Assembly (NCBI GenBank): GCA_023052935.1
Contig: CM041297.1
Coordinates: 46,376,417 to 46,440,416 of the forward strand
Reading direction: 5' to 3'
Length of the DNA stretch: 64,000 bases
Origin: Piezodorus guildinii
Taxonomy: Eukaryota; Arthropoda; Insecta; Hemiptera; Pentatomidae
Below are positions 43,691 to 52,714 of the stretch, piece by piece. A model generated the notes under the pieces. That model had not been told where the DNA came from and did no database searches. It was given only the letters and a program-made list of their open reading frames with translations. The position numbers and the translations under genes are program-made. How positions within the stretch are numbered: position 1 is the stretch's first letter; every line of letters starts with the position of its first letter.

Positions 43691-44189
43691 TGAGTGCTGC
43701 CGATGGAGGGGCTCTGAAGGTCTGATTCGTGTCTTTTGTTTATTAACATATTTAGTGTTTGCATTATGTAATAAAGTCGTAAATTTTATTAAATAATTAT
43801 AATAAATATTAATAACCTATAAGTACTTTTCTCCAGACGACAAAACCAAACCCTGGCCCATTTCCACACAATAAGGATCGGTCCGTTAATAAAATATAGA
43901 GAAGAATCCGATGGACTGGTAAGACCCTGGAGAGGACAGTGATGGGCGGAGGAGAGGTGGAGAGATCATCTACTAGGTCAAGAGGGTGCGGTTAAGGCCC
44001 TCCACGGCAGCCGTTAAGTCTGCACGGTTCAATATCATCTATCGGCTATTATGTATTCACCGATTATTACAATTTATACATTGTTAATTTAATAAAGTTA
44101 AAATGTTTGCATTATGTAATAAAGTCGTAAATTTCCCCATATATATTCACCCCATATATATTTCATTTCCCCGTATATATTCACACAGC
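43691..44189. repeat. 30-base direct repeat around a possible LINE 3' end
   Basis: GTTTGCATTATGTAATAAAG and the next ten bases occur exactly at 43757-43786 and 44105-44134. Between them, one plus frame reads EERWRDHLLGQEGAVKALHG, similar to the end of RTE-type proteins, and the segment closes with TAATAAAGTTAAAAT. It may be the 3' end of a LINE followed by a second tail. Confidence 0.4.
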
Positions 44190-44205
44190 TAGTAGAGTAG
44201 CCAAC

Positions 44206-45918
44206 GTGGCGCGCCCAGGGTGCTGGCTGGTGAAGAAGGCTGATTGGTCGCTGTTCCAGGAGTCAGCTAAAATCTCTCAACTTGATGTGAACCTCGACGG
44301 GTGTGGAGCTTATAAACAATTCGAGGCTGCATTACTTCGTGCCGCGGAAGTTGCCATCCCTTATCGAGAACCGAGCATGATCTCAATGCAGCCAGTCCCT
44401 TGGTGGACTGAGGAGTGCCGCTTGGCGGTACGCAAGAGAAAACAGGCCTTAAGGAAACTGTCTCACAAGCCCTCTCCACTCAACCTGGAAGCCTACAGAA
44501 ATGCAAGGATTCATGCGCGTTACGTTATAAAAATGCAGAAAAAACGTGCCTGGATAAAATTTCTTGATAACATCAGTTCCAATACCCCTCTAGAACTGTT
44601 TTGGAACACGGTTAAGAAACTAAACGGTCGGCTAATACCTGGACCCCCTAAGTTGCTTCAAATCAACCAAGAGGTCGTGTCAGACCCTCAGAGGATAGCT
44701 GATGCACTTGGACAGCACTTCCAAGACGTATCGGCCTCACAAAATTACCCCCTACACTTCCAGCGGCTCAAGAACGACCGTGAAACAACTCCGTGCAACA
44801 TATCTATTCCCTCCAGACGCAGCACAAGTACGGCTCTCAACCACTCCTTTTCGGAAGATGAATTCCAGGTAGCACTAGCCTCGTGCAAAGAAGCATCCCC
44901 AGGGCCAGATGGCATTCACGCTAGTATGGTAACCAGCCTCTCAGCTAAGGACAAAATTGCACTCCTTCATATTTTCAATAAGCTTTTTCTAGGAGAGCAA
45001 TTTCCACTATCATGGAAAGATGCTATCCTGATCCCGATTCACAAGAAAAATAAACCCCCCGATATTGCTTCTAGTTACAGACCCATCTCTTTGACCAGCA
45101 TTCCATGTAAAATTTACGAAAGGCTAATAGCCAATCGATTGCAGTGGTACCTAGAAACCGAAAATATGCTACCAGCCTGGCAGAGTGGATTCCGTAAAGG
45201 ACGAAGCACTCAAGACAATCTTGTATTCCTCTCCTCAGAAATACTTACAGCATTTGGAGAGCGCGAACGAGTGTTAGCTGTATTGCTTGATGTTGAAAAA
45301 GCCTTCGATCGAGTTTGGAGATGGCTCATCATCTCCTCTCTACAGAAGTGTGGTATTCATGGTCCTATTCTTTCCTTTATTCGGCATTACCTGCGAGACC
45401 GGTCGTTCAGAGTGCGTTGCGGAAATACAATGTCATCTCGTTTTGTTCAAGAGAATGGTGTTCCCCAAGGAGGTGTCCTTAGTCCTATTCTATTTTGTTT
45501 AGCTTTCAATGGCGTCCTAGGTAATATTCACCCACCAGTCCAGGCACTGCTATTTGCGGATGACCTATTGCTTTGTGTTCGAGGCAAACAAATTACTGAA
45601 CTCACCAAATCGATGCAGTCTGCGCTCCATACTGTGGAGAACTGGTGTTCAAATAACGGTTTTAAAATTTCCTCAGCCAAATCTACAGCAATCATCTTCG
45701 CAAAACGGGCAGCAAACATCTCTCAACCTTTATCTCTTTTAATAAACGGGCAAAGGATAAATTTAGTAGAAAAGGTCAAGTACCTGGGGGTTACGTTTGA
45801 CAGTCGCCTATCCTGGGGCCCGCACATCCGTGAGGTCAAAGCCTCTTGTATACGAGCACTCAACTTACTTCGGATGGTCACAAACACGGCTTGGGGGGAG
45901 ACCGTATGGCTATGCTAA
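44206..45918 (+). pseudogene. I-like LINE ORF2, reverse transcriptase part
   Basis: The frame of 570 residues starts inside the protein at a chance methionine because the element is 5' truncated. It contains the pre-RT region (WWTEECRLAVRKRKQALRK), SPGPDGIHASM, SYRPISLTSIPCKIYERLIA, SGFRKGRSTQDNL, LDVEKAFDRVW (361-371), NGVPQGGVLSPILF (417-430) and the catalytic FADD (450-453). It ends early at WLC. The protein continues in the other plus frame from about 45890. One G is missing from the G run at 45893-45898: with seven Gs the two frames would join. Confidence 0.85.
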
Positions 45919-47222
45919 GATTATTTAGAGTGGTTCTACGGAATAGGGTCGAATACGGAGCATGTGCATACGGATCTGCCGATCCGACTCGTCTAAATGC
46001 GCTTAGAGTGATCGTTACTACGGGGCTGAGGACAGCCATCGGCGCGTTTCGTTCTAGCCCCATTATCAGTCTCTTCGGCGAAGCCGGGGAATTGCCATCC
46101 CATTATCGCCGACAACAAATGGAGGTTAAATACTTCCTTAAAGTTCTCGCCAACCCTCATCACCCACTAAAACCTCAATTTCTTCTTTCTTTGCGGGAAC
46201 GGCCGCTGATGCCTACTCTTCCCTCTCGGGTCCACGACGCGATTCTGCCTTTCCGCCAGAGTTTGGAGCAGCTATACCCCATCGGGCCGTCTCCTATACC
46301 TCCCTGGTCCGTCCCTTCTATCCATTGTCAACTGTCTCTCACACGACTTCCAAAACTCACGACTCCACCAAAAGTATACCAGCAAGAATTTTTAGAGCTT
46401 ATCCAAAGGTACCATAATGCTAATGTTTATTACACAGACGGCTCTCGGGGAGAACTAGGCGTTGGAGCTGCAGTTGTGAGTGAGGCCCAAGTTAACATGT
46501 TTGCCCTCCCTTCTATATCGAGTAGCTATACCGCCGAAGTAACTGCCATCCTCCAGTCTCTCCTTCTTCGCCAGCAATCTTCCTCTCAAGTAATCATATG
46601 CACCGATTCCCTCTCCACTCTCTCCTCTATCCGTAACATATATTCCTCTGACTACCTCATCCAAAGAATTCATACCACACTTGCATCCTTTTCCTCCCGG
46701 GTCAACATTGTTTTCTTCTGGGTTCCAGGACATTGTGGGATCTTGGGGAACGATCGGGCTGATTTAGCGGCACGTCACGCGGTTTCCGAGGGTCTTGAAC
46801 TTCAAGGTGTGAGCCTGCCTGACCTTTTCACTTCAATTCGATCTAGCATATTGGGTTGCTGGCAGCGGGAGTGGGCGGCCCTCGGGAACAATAAGCTTCG
46901 CCTTATTCGGCCCCGCGTTGGCCCTTGGGGGTCTTCCTGCCGGCCGTCTCGACGCGAAGAGGTTGTGCTCGCGCGACTTCGTATAGGACACTCTAGGTTG
47001 ACCCACGGTTATCTCATGGCCCGTGGACATCCGCCTCTCTGTCGATCATGTCAGGTTCCTCTATCAATACTCCACATCCTCACAGAATGCCGACAATATA
47101 CCGCTTCACGTATTCTTTTCAACCTCCCCACCGATCTGTCGCTTCTTCTCTCTGATTCCTCTCCTCATATAACTAACATCATTCGCTTCCTAAAGTCAAA
47201 CCATCTTTACTCTCAGATCTAA
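45890..47222 (+). pseudogene. I-like LINE ORF2, RNase H and C-terminus
   Basis: This is the second half of the frame-shifted ORF2. The open frame begins at 45846, but true homology starts near GGDRMAMLRLFR. The RNase H domain shows YYTDGS (Asp 198 of this frame), YTAEVTAI (Glu 231), CTDSLSTLSS (Asp 254) and WVPGHCGILGNDRAD (His 296, Asp 303), so the acidic catalytic set is complete. Near the end come LTHGYLM, LCRSC, HILTEC, a C-C-H-C motif usual behind RNase H in these elements. The stop at 47222 is followed by a short UTR and poly(A). Confidence 0.85.
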
Positions 47223-47310
47223 ACTATACTCTCACTCTACTCCTATAATCATGTAACCTATGTCTAACGGTGTAAAGGCGAACATGACCCTGGTGGTTGT
47301 CGCCTCGAAG

Positions 47311-47341
<31 letters not shown>

Positions 47342-47343
<2 letters not shown>

Positions 47344-47433
47344 TAAAACACTGCAAATTATTACACAATGGTTTATTATGTTCAAATAACTATATTAGGG
47401 TATAAAGATATTTATAGATAGTTACCTAATATA

Positions 47434-47486
<53 letters not shown>
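47342..47486 (+). repeat. Family R3, left part with (TA)n
   Basis: AAAACACTGCAAATTATTAC and CAATGGTTTATTATGTTC start the R3 copy. A (TA)n tract (47430-47486) follows and then the Jockey-B insertion. R3 resumes near 48600. Confidence 0.6.
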
Positions 47487-47489
<3 letters not shown>

Positions 47490-47494
<5 letters not shown>

Positions 47495-48508
47495 ATTTAT
47501 TTAAAGCAATTTACAACTGTCTTAAATCAATACAGCAAGTAAATAGGAATATAAGATATAAGGGATATAAGATTTAAACATATGATTGTCCTGTGAAGAA
47601 ATTACCCAATGGAGCACCCCAATGCCCAATTTAGGTAAGAGGTCTCTTGGCCATCTTCTTTTAAGTCGTCTCGGTGGAATGTCGGGAATAGATATGGAGG
47701 AGAGGTCACGGATAAGCGGGTTTGAGTGGGCAGGGAGTTTGGAATGAAAAGAGGTATATCTGTAACGGGCCAAGTCTTCAACTTATGGAATATTTAGGTC
47801 TTTATGGATGATTTTATTAGTAACAAAGTAAGGAGCATTGAGGATTTTACGAAGGATTTTGGACTGCAAGGATTGTATGCGAGAGGAATTCGATGGTTTA
47901 GTAGACCCCCATAGCTCAATGCTATAGGTCCAAATAGGCCTGATAATTGTGATATAAATGAGTTTTTTGTAGTAAGTAGGAAGTTTTGAGGTTTGTCAAG
48001 AAAGTGTTGTAGTAAACTGTATCTACGAGCAGTTTCCTGTCGTTTCAGTCTAGTATGAGGATTCCATGTTAGGCGTTTGTCGAGGTGGAGTCCTAAGTAC
48101 CGAATCTGTTCAACAGGAGTAAGTAGGTTATTGTTAAAGGATACGGTGGGGCAGGAAGTCATAGGCTTACGACGTAGAGTGAAGGTGATTTGATGGGATT
48201 TATTAGGATTTATTTTGATTCTCCAGTTTTGACACCATTCTTCAATGGCTAATAGATGGTTCTGTAGGATCTGTGATGCAGTAACAGGATCATTATTCAC
48301 AGATAACACACATGTGTCATCGGCGTAGGAAGTAAGGATAGTGCTAGGGTGGGAGGGAATATCAGCTGTATACACCGTGTAAAGGATCGGACCCAGGATA
48401 CTACCTTGCGGTACACCGGCTGATTGAGTGAATACGGATGAGTAACAAAGGTTATGGTTAACTTTGAAGGTTCTATCAGAGAGATAGTAACGAATTACCG
48501 TTGAAATC
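47490..48508 (-). mobile_element. Jockey-B LINE, 5'-truncated copy
   Basis: The longest Jockey-B copy in the window. The 3' end is at 47490 (TTTAATTTATTTATTTAAAG then CAATTTACAACTGT) and the 5' truncation is inside the RT at about 48508. It defines the family used to recognise the shorter fragments. Confidence 0.75.
47522..48508 (-). pseudogene. Jockey-B ORF2 reverse transcriptase part, frameshifted
   Basis: From 48508 downward: YYLSDRTFKVNHNLCYSSVF, SAGVPQGSILGPILYTVYTA, the catalytic YADD in LTSYADDTCVLSV, then KINPNKSHQITFTLRR, YLGLHLDKRLTWNPHTRLKR and FLDKPQNF. After that the frame changes, and ILRKILNAPYFVTNKIIHKD-like text and MARYRYTSFHSKLPAHSNPL, IPDIPPRRLKRRWPRDLL finish the protein near 47640. 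One or more frameshifts make it dead. Confidence 0.75.
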
Positions 48509-48599
48509 TTAAATTAAAAAATAATTATTTAATTTATATTTGTTATATGACCTGAGCTCTTTACAGAGATCTGGATTATAAGTTTATATTAAGGCTGTG

Positions 48600-48980
48600 G
48601 ATTTTTACTTACATTTTAAAAAAGCAAAAAATAATTTAAGGAAAATGCCCTCCCTATATATACTTCTGCTAATTTCAAAACGCTATATTTTTAAACCGAT
48701 TTTATTAATTATTTTTTTGTTTTGTAGGATTTTGATACTCTAACGATTTATTTATATTTATCAATTCGGCCAAAAAGAGTTATTTTATTCGTTATTTGGG
48801 TTCTACGTATCTTGAAACATAAGCGAGGATCTGCAAATTTGGAGAGGAGATAATTTTTTTTTTTTTTGGTCGATGATTACAAATTTTCTTTACTGAAAAT
48901 AATAAACCAAAATCGTATGTACTACACTTCTTTACTATTATATAACTTCTTTTTTTTTTTTTTTTAGCGGCGTACTTCTA
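48600..48980 (+). repeat. Family R3, right part
   Basis: AAAAATAATTTAAGGAAAAT, TCTGCTAATTTCAAAACGCT, GGGTTCTACGTATCTTGAAA and CTACACTTCTTTACTATT match the R3 copies at 13813 and 62150. Confidence 0.6.
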
Positions 48981-49004
48981 AAACTATAAATTTTTCCTTG
49001 GGTT

Positions 49005-49158
49005 GACACGTAAAATAGTGGTCATATGCCTGTGCGATGACTGCTACTCGTTAAATATCCCTTTCCTAATTAAATCTGGAAACACAAAATTTAGAAAACC
49101 TCTTTTAGCATCGTCCGATTAGTCACTGTTGCATTAAATTACGTTAATTTGTTTTTAT
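49005..49158 (+). mobile_element. SINE-B 3' half
   Basis: GTGCGATGACTGCTACTCGT, CCTTTCCTAATTAAATCTGG, TTAGCATCGTCCGATTAGTC and TTAAATTACGTTAATTTG. Confidence 0.65.
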
Positions 49159-49199
49159 AGATGTGGCAATATAGAGTACACTTCATATATTTACTTTAT

Positions 49200-49412
49200 A
49201 TATTCATTTAACGCCACTTAATCCTACAATAGCAAATTGGACGATGCTACAGTGGGAGTCCTAAATTTAGTCTATCCAAGTTTAATTAGGATAAGGATCT
49301 TTAACGAGTACCTGACATCGCACAAGATTGGGACAATCTTTGCACTTCTTGTAATTCTCGAGCTTGGACATAGAAGGCTGTTATTTTGGCCACTAAACCA
49401 CACTTAACACCA
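49200..49412 (-). mobile_element. SINE-B copy with internal deletion
   Basis: Tail TTCATTTAACGCCACTTAAT, body GGATCTTTAACGAGTACCTG and a head AGAAGGCTGTTATTTTGGCC. The middle is partly lost. Confidence 0.65.
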
Positions 49413-50172
49413 ACATTTTATAATTTATGAAGACATTAATCTTCAGCGGTCGAATTTTATGTACAGCCTAAATACAGCAATACTTCATATTTTCTCATAA
49501 TTAATACAAAATATTTTCTCTGAAAAAGCCTTGAGAGCTTAAGATTTCTAATGCAGAAAAAAAAATCAATTCAAAGGAAATCCAAAGGAAAATAGTGGTG
49601 GGAGTAAGTGATGTACTTTGCATAAAAATGACCGCAGCAATGTTTATAAATTGGTTCATAGTGATCATTGTAGCCTTGGCATTAAACTAACAATTAAAAA
49701 AAAAATCGTTTATTATTCATTTGCTCTATTTTCAGGAAGTCGATTTTATTGCATGAAAATATCACACCCACAAAAAAAAAAAAAAAAAAAAAAAGGAAAA
49801 AAAAACTATCGAAGATTGCGTATAGTTATGAGTGCCTACGTTTGAATGACAGACACTGTATAATAGTTTGAGAGCATGTCTGAATATTCAATTTATTTAT
49901 AATGGATAACGGTACCATAATATGTATGGTTAGCGTCTTTCAGAGTAAATCTTGCCAAAATCAGATATTTATAATGTTACAGATGATAACTCACTCCTTT
50001 AAATCATCACATTCCCACCAATACTCGTTTTTCAAACTCCTTTTTCATTTAATATTACTCTCAAGCTATATGGTTCTTTTTATTTGCCCACTAGTTTTTT
50101 ATTCTTTGCGAGATTTCAGCTATTGGTCCTTCGCTCCATTCTGATCTGGTTCTCAAGACTTTTCTCTCAGGT
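49413..50172. other. Unassigned sequence
   Basis: An A run at 49771-49793 and AT-rich text. The plus frame at 49902-50144 has no known similarity. Confidence 0.4.
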
Positions 50173-50449
50173 TTAACACGTTCATTTCGACGCAGGTCAT
50201 CGGTAGCCAGCACTAGTCTTATCGGCGTCGTGTACCACCGGTGGTACACTTTGAAATGTGTTATTAGACCCTGAAAATTAAAATAATAAAAAACTAACGT
50301 TTATTCATCATAAAACACTTTAATTACAATTATAATTAAAAGCATATTTTATTACGAATACTATACAACGTGACAAATAAAATGAGCCTTGATTCGATCG
50401 CCACTTACAGCGAAGACCTTGAAAATCGGCGCCGGCGTGAAAGTGTTAA
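50173..50449. mobile_element. piggyBac-like MITE
   Basis: Both ends are TTAA (50173-50176 and 50446-50449). Terminal repeats read TTAACACGTTCATTTCGACG at the left and, as reverse complement, TTAACACTTTCACGCCGGCG at the right. TTAA targets and TTAAC-starting ends are typical of piggyBac. It is 277 bases with no ORF. A perfect palindrome of 20 bases centred on CCACCGGTGG lies at 50230-50249. Confidence 0.65.
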
Positions 50450-50756
50450 CCTCACATTTTTAAAATTTTTTTCTAAAATTGTTTCTCGCGTCCTTATTGG
50501 CTAATTCCTAGTCTTTTTTAACATTTTGAATGTATTATTCTCCGCACGAGGGATGCAACGTATTTTACTAGTATCTTAATATCTCTCCGAGAAGCCTCGT
50601 TATGTAGCTTTAGTATCTTTTTTCCTATTTGTCTCTCTGTTAAAATATTCTATTTCAGAGGATTTCTGTAACCGATATTCGTTTTCGTTCCATTTTAGTC
50701 CCCGAATGTTCCTAATTATTTTCACTTCATTTGCCTATATATGAGATCTATAGTAA
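50450..50756. other. Unassigned sequence
   Basis: Nothing recognised. Confidence 0.35.
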
Positions 50757-50905
50757 GGGAAAGTATTGCGATAGTGAAAAATTTCGAATTCTAGTTTTCA
50801 CCAGAAATACACGTTTTAGTGTCCTCTGAGTTCCAATGACCAAGTCCCTCAAAAAAGTATGAGTGTATGTGTGTGTGTGTGTCGTGTGTTGCCCGCACCA
50901 AAGTT
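50757..50905 (+). repeat. Family Z, both ends with large internal deletion
   Basis: AGTAAGGGAAAGTATTGCGA and CAGAAATACACGTTTTAGTG start it. A (GT)n run follows and the copy ends CGTGTGTTGCCCGCACCAAA, joining the two termini of Z in about 150 bases. Confidence 0.65.
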
Positions 50906-52172
50906 ATATTATAAAGTTTTTCAACATTCCTAAGCCGTTACGAAGTTTTTGTAGTCTTTGTTGTAAACATTTTCAGAGCTTATTTTTCCTACATATTTAA
51001 ATTATGATACCCTTCTAATTTCTCCATATTTAGTTTGCAATTCGGAAATATAGTTTTTATTGTATGATTTATTTATTTATTTTTTTTTATGAAGTTGATG
51101 TAGCAAGTAAACAAGGTTTCTAGGTCAGACGGGAGGGATAAAAACACTACAAGAAAGAGGAATCTCGACGGAACAATCCTGACAATTTAAAAGGCTTTAG
51201 GAAATAGATGGAAGAAAGAGGTACACACTATTCTGGGGCTGATTGGCAGAGCGGCATTAGGCAGCATTCCTTCCACTACCGCCGTTTAGTGGGCTACCAG
51301 TCTGACTGCCAAGTGCAAAACACGGGAATAATATTACAATATTATAACTATTTTATATTAATAAAATCATCATCATTAATGAAACTAACTAAATTAACTA
51401 TTTATTATTAATAAAATCAAACTATTTTCTATAAATAAAATCATTTACGACGTATTTCTTTTCTTTTCCCTTTCGCTTACCTATTATTTTTATATTTTAT
51501 TTATTTAAATGCTTTTTTTTTATCACCAATGGTTTTTCATTAATGCCTCGTCATATTGTAGGAACAGATAATAGAGCTTAAGCAGAACAAAAAAGTTCAT
51601 ATTACCCATAGGTAAATAGGTAAAAGGTTAGAGAGGGATATCAAATTTCGAGTTTTTTCTGTTAGCCATGGTTTTCATTAGAAAAATTCAGATATATTTA
51701 CCTGATATGCAAACACAGAAAAACAAGTAGTACCAAACGAGAGGAGAGAAAATCTCCCAGAAGGTTAAGAAGCCTGACGCGCAACATCACGTACAAAATT
51801 AAAATTTAATATTTCTAAGAATATTCAGACATTTCAAAGAGCCATTACTCTTCTATCTTTCCAGTACTTTCCAAATCTCAGAAAAACGTCTTTATTAAAT
51901 TAGCTTTAAAATCGTACAAAACAACCTTTTCTTCATTGGACTATGATTGTTTCTGGGAAATTTTAATTTAGTACCACTTAATTTTTTTTTTATTTATTTA
52001 TTTTTTATTTTATTTTTTTTATTATTTTTTTTTTTTTGGAGTGCACATCAAGCAGACATATTAGTGTTTTTCTGATAACCCTAACATTAAGAATCGAACT
52101 ATGGGTCATATGGACTAATGAGTATCTGCTCTCATAATAGACATTTATGAGACATCTTGTTTATCAAATAAA
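50906..52172. other. Unassigned sequence
   Basis: A GC-richer stretch at 51190-51310 is not recognisable. T runs at 51980-52035 flank no identified body. Confidence 0.35.
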
Positions 52173-52422
52173 TAGTAAGGGAAAGTATTTAGATCAAATT
52201 TTAGTCTTTAACAGAAAAACACGTTTAGGGTAGTCTGAGTACAAAAAACCTCAGTCAATCTCAAGTCTCGCACATTAAACTATGCATTTTGAACTTTTTT
52301 TTACGATTTTCTCAAAAATAACTATCAATTTTGATTAAACTCGTTAAACTTAAGTAATAACGAGTCCCAAACACCACGAAGGCTCGGGACTAGTAAGGGA
52401 AAGTATTTAGATCAAATTTTAG

Positions 52423-52427
<5 letters not shown>
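52173..52427 (+). repeat. Tandem repeat of about 220 bases, left part of the array
   Basis: Unit 1 is 52173-52390. Unit 2 starts at 52391 and is cut at 52427 by LINE copy B. Each unit starts TAGTAAGGGAAAGTATTTAG and ends CACGAAGGCTCGGGAC. The array resumes at 57038. Confidence 0.9.
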
Positions 52428-52466
<39 letters not shown>

Positions 52467-52714
52467 TTATTGAGCAATATTACAATCTGTCCAATTCAGG
52501 ACATTTTTAATAGTGATAAAGTACAACATTCATACTACATTCACACGATATATACAAAACTATAAATTTATATAGTAATAATAATAAAATATACATATAT
52601 ACAAAATAAAATCAATAAAAATATATACAATAGTCACTCATACCTATATACAATTCACAAGCATACAGCACGTGAGTGGAGAATCTAGCCAATGCTAGAA
52701 CTCCAATATACATG

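Larger units (their letters stand above)
44190..47341 (+). mobile_element. 5'-truncated I-like LINE with RNase H
   Basis: The ORF2 part (44206-47222) lacks the endonuclease. The 3' UTR (47223-47310) and poly(A) (about 47311-47341) are present. The RT is followed by RNase H and a cysteine-histidine motif, the order known from I-clade LINEs. It is GC-richer than the surrounding DNA. The tail abuts family R3. No target-site duplication could be assigned. Confidence 0.8.
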
